This document shows, in pieces, positions 11,121 through 21,500 of a DNA stretch of 64,000 nt (the first letter of the stretch is position 1; every line of letters begins with the position of its first letter). Position numbers and translations under genes: made by a program. Under the pieces are notes generated by a model. That model was given only the letters and a program-made list of their open reading frames with translations. It had not been told where the DNA came from and did not search any database. Location of the stretch: positions 1,549,736 to 1,613,735 of the forward strand of contig NC_054747.1 in NCBI RefSeq assembly GCF_018143015.1, written 5' to 3'. The stretch comes from Lytechinus variegatus. Its lineage: Eukaryota > Echinodermata > Echinoidea > Temnopleuroida > Toxopneustidae.

Positions 11121-11251
11121 GGGCCCACTAACACTAAAGTTAAAGGTTAATCATACACATGAGTTATACGATTGATTGTACATTATAGTCAATGGAATCA
11201 AAATGTAGAAAACTGCTCTACAATTATTGCTAAGCTCTGTGTTAAAGGCCT
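11121..11251. mobile_element. Degraded MITE sharing a core with 38,430-38,575
   Basis: Contains CGATTGATTGTACATTATAG then TCAATGGAATCAA, which recurs as CGATTGATTGTACATTGTATAG in the 38.4-kb element. Its ends GGGCCCACTAACACTAAAG and CTCTGTGTTAAAGGCC are imperfect inverse copies. Confidence 0.6.
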
Positions 11252-12142
11252 TTATAGATCTGATTTTGTGTGCAAAATTGACACCCGCACCATACGTGAA
11301 TGTACATTACGACTGATGGGCATCATCGTATATGCCCCCTGAGCCGGCGGCTAGCCTCTTCTATGGCAGCTGCCTGGGGATATTCGAAATGCATGGCCCA
11401 ACACTAGATTATGACATTGATAAGAAAGTGGTTTTTCATACAAATCGAGTACATATTGAGTGAGGAGTAACTTACTGAATCAAGGCTTAGATATAGATCA
11501 TTACAGTCCATGGAATCGATATTGCGTTTAATGTGGATTATTGGTGGATCACTGGCAATTGATTCCATGGACCAGATCACCTCTCCAGCCGAAAACATTT
11601 CGCACGCGTTGATATGTACACAGCATGCAGTAGGCCAAATTCGTCTGACCTTCAGTCGAATTTGCGGGTTTTGTTTTTCTTTGGTTCTCTCCTTCTACAC
11701 AAACGATATGCCTCTGGCAAACAATGTAATGGGCATTATGTTTTACTTTCCCCAGAAATAGATTCATATTCGGAGGGGGGGGGGGGCAACTTTCATTGAT
11801 GAGTGGATACCAGGCACGACAATGGGGTTTCGAAAAACACCCTAAACAAGGGAAGCAAGTCTTTTCCAGATTATGAAAAATGCATCTCTTAATAAATATT
11901 TGGCTTGTGAAATCCTGCAAGTATTAAAAAATATCCATCTTTTTCAGTATTTTAAACATCGTTTTGACACCCTATAAAGTTGCATAGGCCTATACGTAAC
12001 ATTTTTGCCCTCTCTGTTCCCTTTTACGCGTGTATCCACTCATCAATGGAAGTGGGCCCCCCGGGCGACCTCTCGAGCTCTGGGATGGACCAAATATGGC
12101 TTTGGGAAGTTGTCCTACATCGGATATATCGCCGTTACCATA
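11252..12142. other. Unassigned noncoding DNA
   Basis: A short inverted pair (CAGTCCATGGAATCGAT at 11,505; CAATTGATTCCATGGAC at 11,557) and a G run at 11,776 are the only structures seen. Overlapping open frames on both strands at 11,510-11,920 show no domain. Confidence 0.4.
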
Positions 12143-13957
12143 CAGCGCGTCCCCCCCAAAAATATACACTTTTGAAATGGCCGCCAAATAAAAAATCTAG
12201 CACTTTGGGGAAAAAGACTCTCATATATGGAAAGCCAATGAAGTCAACTTTCAAATGACACCAAAAAGTTGGAAAAATATTAATGCTTGAGCGAGCACTG
12301 CCCACTGAAACAAAGGGTATGAAAATTAGGGTGGGCTGGAATTAGCCTTCCAATTTATTTCAGTTGTTGAGAGGCAAATCATTTCGAACTTGCAAAGTTA
12401 AGGGCGTTGTGATAAATTGATGATCAGCCTTGATCAGTTTTTTATAGCTTAAGCAAATTTTTTAAGTTATTAAATTGAACTTTTATGCATGAGTGAACAC
12501 AAATTACACTTTTGGAGCAGCACTTCAGCTTTATCATTTGGATCTCTTTTGGGGCAGCATTTCAACTTTATCATGGCGATCTCAGCAATGTGTTCATGGG
12601 AGTCGGCCAGTCGGGAGAATAGGGGGTGAGATAGGGCTTAAGAGGGAGGAGCAGGTTGATGGAATAAGGGTCAACAGAACATTCAGCCCCGCCCCCTCCC
12701 TCTTTCCCACCCTCCCCTCCTGTTGAGAGACTGATGGCTATTATGTACGCGTGAATTAAGTCCAGAGCAGAATGTTGGTTTAATGATTAATTCTGAATTA
12801 GGGCATCAACTTTTTCCTAGCAATCATTCAATCAACAATTTATCAGTACATTAACTCATTCAATGTGCAATGTGATCAATAAAACATTCATTTTTTTCCA
12901 ATAAATTATTTCATTAATCACCATAATCATTAAATTTTTTTGGTAATCATTCAAACTGACCATGAGCCACTGGTCACTTGGCAGTTAAGTTTTGAAAAGG
13001 CTTCAATCCAGGAGATGAGACAGAGAGAGAGAGGGGGGGGGGGCTGGAAAATGGAGGTGAAGAGGGGAGGGTACCTATGACTTTTAATTTGTAAAAGGAC
13101 AAAATGAAGAGGAATACCCTTTTAACCAAGTCTTAGCATACCTCGCCCTCTTGCTTGTAACAGGTACATGTACCATCACATTACTCTGACTCTCATGAAC
13201 ACACTTCTGATGTCCACAAGATGAATATGCTACACTAAAATTGCAATTCCTGTTCACTCATGCAGTACATTTCAATTGAGAAATTCATGAAATTTGCCTA
13301 TTAAAACCAAAACTTATCTCACTCATGAATAGCAGAACACCCTTAGGTTTGTAAGTTCCAAAGGACTAACCTCTCAAAAAACTGTATGGCTAATTCCTGC
13401 CCAGCCTAGCCAAGCTTAGTCTCTCAGGAGGAGAGAAGCGGGGGGAGGGGTAGAGATGGAGGGAGGGGTTGCTAAATGTTCTGTTGACCTTAAGCCCATC
13501 AACTTACTTCACCTACCTAAGTCATATTACCCCCTCTTCTCCTGACTGTCATGAACACATTGTTAAGATCCACATGATCCACATGATAAAGCTGCACTAA
13601 AAATTGCAATTCATGATCACTCATGCATTGAATTTCAATTTAATAACGTATGAAATTTTCACAAACAACAAACTGATAACATCTGATCTTTAACTCACCA
13701 AATAACCTTCAACTTTGCCAGTACCAAACAAAAAATCTGAAAGAAATTGGAAGGCTAATTCAAGCCCACCCTAATTTGCATACCCTCTGTTTCAGTGGGC
13801 AGTGCTCGCTCAAGCATGAATAATTTTCCAACTTTTTGGTGTCATTTGAAAGTTTACTTTATTGGCTTTCCATATCTATAAGTCTTTTCCCCCAAAGTGC
13901 TACATTTCTTATTTGGCAGCCATTTCAAAAGTGTATATTTTTTTTTGGGACGCGCTG
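12143..13957. mobile_element. 1.8-kb TIR element with TA target sites and internal repeats
   Basis: The ends are CAGCGCGTCCCCCCCAAAAA and its inverse TTTTTTTTGGGACGCGCTG, each flanked by TA. The inverted similarity continues about 230 bp inward, for example AAGTTGGAAAAATATTAATG against the inverse near 13,820. Inside, a module (lead landmarks CTCATGAACACA and AATTGCAATTC) occurs as direct copies near 13,130-13,350 and 13,500-13,730 and once inverted near 12,480-12,720. No transposase frame exists. TA flanks and TIR style suggest a nonautonomous Tc1/mariner-type element. Confidence 0.8.
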
Positions 13958-14629
13958 TAGTAGCAAGTACGCATATTGAATGTTTCCGTTGCACATGCGA
14001 AACCCCCAAAAAAGATCTTATGTCACACAATTTGCATTGCAGGACAGAGTTCGACGACCATGACGACGGACCCAAAGGGTATCTTCCAAAATCAAGTAGC
14101 GTCGTAAATAAGCGTTCGCGTTCTCCAACGAAAGGTCGGGAATGTGTATTTATATATCGCTCATCAAAATAAAGTATTACAGCTCTTTACACATGGGCAA
14201 AGAAATCAATTTGAAATAAATGACAAGTAAAATTAACTATCAAAAAGAAATGTATATAATGGGTGCTGAAATGCTCCCGGATATGACGATTCACGTATCT
14301 CTGATCGATGTACGTAGCACTGATCTTAGTCCACGCCTTTCAATCTGGTACGGAGAAATTAGGTCATTGAAATAAGACGGAGATATGTGTTTATTAGAGT
14401 CCAGGTGGGAAAAAAGCTGTTTATTTCTTTGCGAAACTTAAGACGTTCTCGGTGAATCATTCTTCCACTTTTGCCAAATAGTTTTCTTTTTTAAGGATTA
14501 CAATCACATTCAACAATAAACTAGCACTACGCGCTGCCCGCGCCTGCGCATGATGTCGACCCCGATGTTAAAAAATTAGACATGTTCGCTGCAACCGATA
14601 CATAGCGCACTATATTGTGAATCTCATGT
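13958..14629. other. Unassigned noncoding DNA
   Basis: No gene or repeat is supported. A plus-strand frame at 13,897-14,172 overlaps the end of the preceding element and is judged spurious. Confidence 0.4.
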
Positions 14630-14677
14630 ATTTCACCATCTCCGTCATTCCGTATCTCCATTATCTCAGTCATTCCA

Positions 14678-14951
14678 GGGCCCCGTTTTACAAAGTGTTG
14701 CGATTGATCCAATCAATCAAAAGTATGAACGGCCAGCAGTGTCAACATCTGTCATGCATGTTCGTTCAAAATATATTTTTTAACTGTGATGTATATTCAA
14801 AGTTTCATCATAATCTTGAAGATTCAATGTGATTATTTTTGTTTAATAAGGCGATTATGCAAATTTCCTGGAGAAAAAATTATGGTATGGATGGATTTCC
14901 ATACAGCTGATATTGATTTGATCAATCGTAACACTTTGTAAGATGGGGCCC
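14678..14951. mobile_element. MITE with GGGCCCCGTTTTACAAAGTG ends
   Basis: The left end GGGCCCCGTTTTACAAAGTG with TTGCGATTGAT is mirrored at the right by ATCAATCGTAACACTTTGTA and AGATGGGGCCC. 274 bp, noncoding. Its ends resemble the 7.5/8.1-kb and 43.3-kb MITEs (GGGC..GTnnCAnAAAG plus a GCGAT core). Confidence 0.85.
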
Positions 14952-15048
14952 AGTATTCAGTATCTCCATAATTCAAGTATTTCGGTATCTCAACGATCTC
15001 GGTACTTTCAGTTTTCAAACTCATCTCGGTATTTTCACTCCTTCAATA

Positions 15049-15640
15049 TTAAAGGGGAATCCAGCCTTGGCCATAAAATGTTGTGTCGGGAAGGAAAAAA
15101 TAGATTGAACAGAATGGTGAAAGTTTGAAAGAAATCGGGAAAGCAATAAAAAAGTTACAGCTGCTTTAAAATTGAGATCACTAACAGTATGTAGATTACA
15201 AATTGGCAACTGGGTAAGTAAATTACAAGTATGACAAGGACAACTTTCCCATAGGCCATGTACTTTATTATCAGGGATTTGTTGTTTTCTCCTAAGTACC
15301 CATTTCCCTTTGGCAGTAATCTAAATTTAACCCAGGTAGTATATTGTTTAATGTCCCCATGAAAGAAAAATATAATTTGAAATAAAACTTATGGGAAAAT
15401 GACATTTTAGCCATAGTATGTATTGGAGTACGTGGAAGAGTAGTCCTTGATGACATCCCATATGCGGCCAATTTGAAGTCTCCAAGAGTTTAGTGATTAC
15501 CAATATTTACAACTCTTAAAAATTCATAACTTTCTTGTTGTTTGTCCAATAGTGTTCAAACTTTCACCTATCAACTTGTCTGATTTTTTTTTATTTTTCT
15601 TATAAAAACAAGTTTTTATTTGGGTTGGTTTCCCCTTTAA
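15049..15640. mobile_element. 592-bp TIR element with TTAA at both ends
   Basis: Left end TTAAAGGGGAATCCAGCC and right end GGTTGGTTTCCCCTTTAA are inverted and both include TTAA, the target site typical of piggyBac-type elements. No ORF of note. Assignment to that superfamily rests on TTAA only. Confidence 0.7.
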
Positions 15641-15700
15641 GGATCAGTTATTTCAAACACTTTCGTACTTCTGCATTTCCGACCATGCACTCTCGTAGCT

Positions 15701-16030
15701 GAGTACCGTACAACGGAATAATGACAGGCTGGACAGCAACCATTTTTAATTACATGTATGTATAAATTTGATTTAAAAAAATCTTACTTATCATGCAGGT
15801 TCCAATAAAAATTTAGGAATTCCAGTTGGAATTAATCAGAAGGAATGAAAATCGCCTAGAATGCAATATTTTTTACACACACAAATGCTAAAACTATGGC
15901 CTGAAAATAAATTGCCAGAGCCTGAATTCAGGCGTTTGCCTGAAAACTGGCATCCCTGAAAATTGGACAGCATTTCGTACGGTAATCTCTTACCGCCTGT
16001 CTCATAATCGAGCATGAAAGCCAAGTGGAG
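15701..16030. other. Unassigned noncoding DNA
   Basis: Nothing recognised apart from a small palindromic stretch around GAATTCAGGCGTTTGCCTGA (15,925). Confidence 0.4.
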
Positions 16031-16247
16031 GTGCCGTGGCCGAGTGGTCTAAGTGGCCGAGTGGTCTATAGCTAAGGCGCCTGGCTATACATGGAAAGTC
16101 CGGGGTTCGATTCCCGGCCGCGGCACCTATGGCCGTGAGCAAGGCATTTAATCTACAATGCTCTTTTATCCTGCTTTCAAATAAATGGAAATGCTATATG
16201 CATTATTGGTAACTAGGTGTGCACTTGTTTAAAAAAAAAAAAAAAAA
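16031..16247 (+). mobile_element. tRNA-derived SINE with duplicated A box
   Basis: The head (16,031-16,126) is tRNA-like: GTGCCGT and GCGGCAC pair as an acceptor stem, the A box is TGGCCGAGTGG and the B box GGTTCGATTCC. The A-box segment GTGGCCGAGTGGTCTA is present twice in tandem, so a normal cloverleaf cannot form. A non-tRNA body follows, then GGTAACTAGGTGTGCACTTG and poly-A. I call it a SINE, not a functional tRNA, because of the duplication, the tail and the second tail copy at 9,738. Confidence 0.85.
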
Positions 16248-18095
16248 GTATGCTCCACGATCTAGGAGGGAGCTTGTCAAATTGTTAATTCTAATCTTAA
16301 TTATAAACAAAAAAAGTTAAAATCACAAAATTGTTTTTTTTTCAGCTATAACGATGTACATTGCAACGACTATCTATACCCGAACAGTGCAAAATGATTA
16401 CAAATACAAACCTAAAATAATCATACAGTTGTAAACAAGGTTATTTCTGAGCAAGAAGTCTGTTATTTCTAAAGAAAATCCCTATATAATCGATTTCAAA
16501 CGATTAATGAATTCGCTTTACAATGTCATACTTGCATCAAGAATTACTCTACGCTCTTTGCCGTTTCTAAAACAATGCTGACAATCAAATGAACCTTTCA
16601 TTTTGTTACAATATATACAGTACACATAGGAAACATACATCTGTAATGATCGACACAATGACTTCAGATTTGGCAATCTAACAGTTTTGCAGTCTTCAAA
16701 TGCAACACACCAAACAAAGCAACGGCTTGTATGTCGTATGACCCTATAGTAAAATCATAGGGGATGATGATCTTTGAGTGTGGAGTTTCTTACTGTATGT
16801 GATGGAAAGGGGGGGGGGGCGAGTGTCAGTGTGCGGATGAGAAGGGTATGTCTATTTGTTTCTAGGCGAGGCGAGTCGATGGGGAATGTGTGGGAGAGTT
16901 AGAAGGCGGCTGGTCCCTCTCTTACTTCTGCCCCTTTCCAGCCTGAGTAGGTTTGTGCTTTGATGCTTTGCATCATGGTCTTTCTTAAAAAAAATAATAA
17001 CTTTGCCAAAATTTGTTGCTGACTGGTTTCCATTCCTGGGGTTCTTGCTCATGTAAAAGTATGATATTGTTTTAATGAAATGTTATACATGTACTCCGCT
17101 TTCTCCTTGTTTTTTTTCTTTATTTTCCTGATCACTCCAAACTTCTGTATATATTTTGATTTATCCTTGATTTTTTTATGTAACTTTTATAGTGAAATTT
17201 GATTTAAATGATTTGTATGTTGATGATTTATCAATAATAACATAAATAAAAAAAGATATAGTAAAATCATAGGCCTATGGTCATTGCTTTCTCCTTTGTG
17301 CAAACGCTTAATTAATCCTCTCCGATTACGTGTCTTTGCATGTCAGTATATACTTTTCTGTGCTTTTGCCGTGGTTGTCATACATGTCATACGCAAAACA
17401 TCAAATTCCTATTTTTATGCATTTTGTTCATTTAACAACTGAAAATTCTCCTTATTCGGTTTGCTACGATGTTTGGAAGTCCAAATTGTATCCCGCTCTT
17501 CATATTTCCAAACAAATTAGAACATTTGTGTGTTGCCAAAATTTTGCGATGGGTCATCCTTGTCTCTCTCGTGCTCAAGCAATTCCTTGGTAATTATCCC
17601 ACCAATTTAAGCCGGAGTAAAGACAGCAATGAAACCCCCCAAAATCGTCTTTGATCCGGGCATCAAAAATTATATGTTTTCGTAACAACGTTGCTACTTT
17701 TGGTGTGTTCAATGCAAACTGTACTTGAAACTACATTACTCAGCACAAATACCCGAAATACGATAGAGCATACAAAATTACTCTCTAAAAGTAGTTGACA
17801 TTATACATATTAGTTAACTAATATTCACCTTGGCGCCACTGGCACGCCTATTCAGATATCTTATTGTATCATGCACTGCTATTAATGTTCACGATTATTC
17901 TAAATACTTAATTTTTATTGACGTTCAAGTGATAAATACTGATTTCAGAAGAACTGCCACACCTCAGCACGTTTCAATATTATAAAGAAAATATGGATTT
18001 TCTTTAAATTAATGATATTCTCACAATCTACAGGTAAAGATTCTTCAATAATAATGATCATAAATGTTATTTTATGATACAAAATTTGACTCTTA
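16248..18095. other. Unassigned, 3' flank of the Ly6 gene
   Basis: Mostly AT-rich with a G run at 16,811. The segment ending TAACATAAATAAAAAAAG (17,240-17,258) looks like a retroelement 3' end. Small frames at 17,330-17,654 show no domain. Confidence 0.4.
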
Positions 18096-18101
18096 TTTAT
18101 T
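18096..18101 (-). promoter_or_regulatory. Candidate polyadenylation signal of the Ly6 gene
   Basis: The minus strand reads AATAAA about 170 bp after the Ly6 stop codon. It is the first canonical hexamer I saw downstream. Actual cleavage is unproven. Confidence 0.45.
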
Positions 18102-18269
18102 CGTTCATCGTAAAGTGAAAGGAAAATATGTAACAAAAAAAAAACACGGAGACACAACATGCTGGTTATACTTACAATTCTAACTCTATTGATTTCGATT
18201 ATTTGAAAAGAATACGCGAGTTACAGATGAAATAGTAATAATAATAAAAATACCCGACACGTTCTTTTT

Positions 18270-18589
18270 CTACAAGAACCCAACAAGGGTAGACATCACA
18301 AGAGACGCACACACTATGGCAACACTCGCCTGAATGAAACCAGCGCTATTGCAGTTATCTTCGCTACAAGTGCATGCATCCACATCAGAGTACGTGTCCC
18401 CCGTGGCCACCTTGAAAGCCTGATACTGAAGATTGTCGTAGCCCCCGTCGACAAAGCCAACATCGGCAATTATTTCATTAGCCTTGTCTGACTCACTGGT
18501 ACATCCTGCCTCACTGGTCGTAGCTTCAACCTCCGTGCAACCGCGGAGAGAGAACGTAAATTTCTCAGTCGTACTGCCTACCAGATTCC
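18270..18589 (-). CDS. Ly6 gene exon 3: C-terminal half and GPI signal
   Basis: Acceptor AATGCAG, then 105 codons and TAG at 18,272-18,270. Contains cysteines at RGCTE, AGCTS, ACTC and DNCN, followed directly by a hydrophobic tail with no basic residues after it, as expected for a GPI signal and not for a transmembrane anchor. Confidence 0.88.
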
Positions 18590-21500
18590 CTGCATTTATA
18601 AAGTTAAATGGGAGTAGGAAATGGGTATCGAAAAGAAGTTTATATATAGGCCTATTGGTATGCTACAAACAAGATTAACACATCGAGAATCTACTCTCAG
18701 CCCTCACATTTCATTTTACATTCATACATACAAAATCCCCCCCAAAAACGTGTTTGATGTATATGCTTATTTACTATTTGCTTTCGACCGTGATGGCAGT
18801 GGCGTATCGTGGGTCACGCACTTGGGGGCCCCAGCCAAAAAAAAAAGAAAAAAAAGGCTTTTAGTGGGTTCAATAGCCTGCTATATTGACCTCATAAATG
18901 TATAGATACATTTTAAGGACCGTGCATTCAAAATGATAATGTATCTCACTAATCAAATAAAGCAAGCGGGAAGCGTGAGCTAAACATTTTTTTATATTCA
19001 GATTTTAAAAGGTCAAGTCCAGCCCAGAAAAATGTTGATTTGAATAAATATAGAAAATCATATTAGCACAACACTGAAAATTTCATCAAAATTGGATGTA
19101 AAATAAAAAAATGAAATTTTAAAGATTCGATTATTTTTCACAGGACAGTGATATGCACCACTGAGTGACAGGCAAATGACATAGTTGATGATGTCCCTCA
19201 CTTACTATTTCTTTTGTTTTTATTGTTTGAATTATACAATATTCCGCATGTTCAGTGAGGAATTAATCGTTTTTTACTTGGCAATGAGGAGAAAATTAGA
19301 ATGTTTCATATTTCATGTAATTGAATACAAAAGAAAAAGTGAGTGGATGACGTCATCAGTCTCCTCATTGGATGCGCAAACAACTGTTTTGTGAAATTAA
19401 GCGAAAATTTAAATGTCATAACTTTCTTTTTTTACATCCGACTTTGATGAAATTTTCAGTGCTATGTTTGTTGGATTTTTTTTTATTCGTATCAACGTTT
19501 TTCTTTGCAGTGGACTTGTCCTTTAAAAAAGGGCGTTATACGCATTTTATGGACTAAACAAATAATGTAAGAGCTGAGCGCAAGCTGATATTTGTGTATG
19601 CATTGACCACAAACTGGGACATTTAAAGACTATTTTTCAGGAAATCATAAAGAGTCATATCCCACTTTGACCATTTCATGCGACCGCCAAGCAAATGCTG
19701 ATTTTATCTTATTTATTTGTTTATTTTTTTAATTACATCTTAGAAACACATGGAGCACTTTTTGTAGTATTGTAATCATGAACATGATACGTATCTCACA
19801 AATCAAATATTACGAGCGCAAAGCGCACGCTGATTTTTTTTTTGTTCACATTCAGACCTGAATAGGGCATTCTAAGGCTTGTTTGTGGATATTTATTAAG
19901 ACAATACGTATTTCACTAACCAAATGATGCGAGCGCGAAGCGCAAACTGAAAATTATTGATATTCAGACCAAAAAAGAACATGTTAATGTATGTTTTAAG
20001 GAATTCATGCAGAGACACGTATCTCACCAATCAGCTAATGCGAATCTAAGCATGGAATGAAAATGTTTTATATTCAAACCTTTCATGGGGTGGCATACTA
20101 CATGCAAATAAAAATTGACAGATGCATACATATACTCCGAAAAAAAAATCCCCTACAAAAACTCATACTTTCTTAACGAGGGGGGGGGGTCAAAATATCA
20201 TATTACTGGTGCTTGTGGCATTATCTGTATTGAATATGTACATACAGGTATAAAAAAAAGTGTTTTTTAATTTTATCATTATGCTTTGGCAAAGTCTCCA
20301 GACTTTGAAACAGAGGGTCATGGGTTCGAGTCCCAGCCATGGCGTTGTTTCCTTCGGCAAGAAATGTATCTACATTGTGCTGCACTCGACCCAGGTGAGA
20401 TGAATGGGGACCCGGTAGGATTTATTCCTTGAACGCTTTTGCGCCTATTAACATGATTAATATGGCGGCTTAGCTACAGCCGGGGTAATAATATGATACC
20501 AAGTATCAAAGCACGGTTGAGTATATGCACATAGTAACTGCCTCATACAGTGCGTATCAAAAAAAAAGTTTAGACTTAGAGAAAATCCGGTAAAATTATA
20601 CATTTGTAATATCCTGAAGATTTCTTTCCACATTTTAACATTGGTATAGATCCATTTAAGCAATTGACGATATAACTGTCGAAAAATATTTCCGCTTGAG
20701 TAAGCACCACTTACTCTTGAGAAGTTAGAGAAAAATGATTTGCGCAGAACTTTGAAATGTATATGCGAATAAAAGGAGATCGTAATCATGAAGAACACGT
20801 TGGATTTAGCTAGTAAAATTGATTTAAAGATGTATTTTACATTTTTAACTTGTTTATTTGCCCAAAACACTTCGAAGAGTGCATTGCGCCCCACCCCACT
20901 CCCCCAAACATCAAGGCTATCGTGACGATATTTGTTTTACATCGAGCAGTGATTTAAATGAAATGGCTTAGGCTTGATTTTCATTTTGTTAATCATTGTC
21001 AAGCTTGGAAAAGGTGTGGAGAAACAAGCATTAAATAAAAAATGAAATGTAAATCCGCTTTAAATAATTAAAAAAAAACTTAATAATTAAAAAAAAACTT
21101 AATGAGAAAATGCTGGAGATGTCTGATGTGAACTCTTGTTTAGATTTAGTTATTTCCTCAGATCGAGCTGACACAAAAGGGGTGAAGGTTGTACTTACTA
21201 AGTGTTGAAATTTCAATTTGGGTGGCAAAATTGTTACAAAATGCTTGAATGTATCTGTTTTATTTCAATTTACTAAAAGCGCAAGGGAAATGTATGAGAA
21301 ATGTTTCGCAAGGTAGATTTGATTCGCCCTTTCTCCTTGACACAGCGTGAATAGCATTTCTGCGCAAACAGATTTCTTCGAGCTTTACAAAAATGGACAG
21401 TGGACACTCAAGTCTAACATTCTGTCAAAACTTTTACTTTCATTGGATAGATGAGACCCAAACCTAAGATTATATGTGACGAAATTTCCTACATGTTGTA

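Larger units (their letters stand above)
14630..15700. repeat. Degenerate CGGTATCTC-type tandem repeat split by two elements
   Basis: Short units such as CATCTCCGTCATTCCGTATCTC occur at 14,635-14,677 and resume at 14,952-15,048 (AGTATCTCCATAATTCAAG, CGGTATCTCAACGATCTCGG). Traces follow after 15,641. Elements at 14,678-14,951 and 15,049-15,640 separate the three blocks. Confidence 0.6.

Noticed and set aside
11510..11920. Overlapping 83- and 123-codon frames
   Set aside because: They are on opposite strands, run through a poly-G tract, and show no domain.
16031..16126. Functional tRNA gene
   Set aside because: The A-box region is duplicated, and a SINE body with poly-A follows. The same 3' tail occurs at 9,738 without a tRNA head.
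20457..20894. 145-codon minus-strand ORF as a transposase
   Set aside because: It crosses the left end of the TIR element and contains no DDE/D motif. The equivalent frame is not kept in the second copy at 41 kb.
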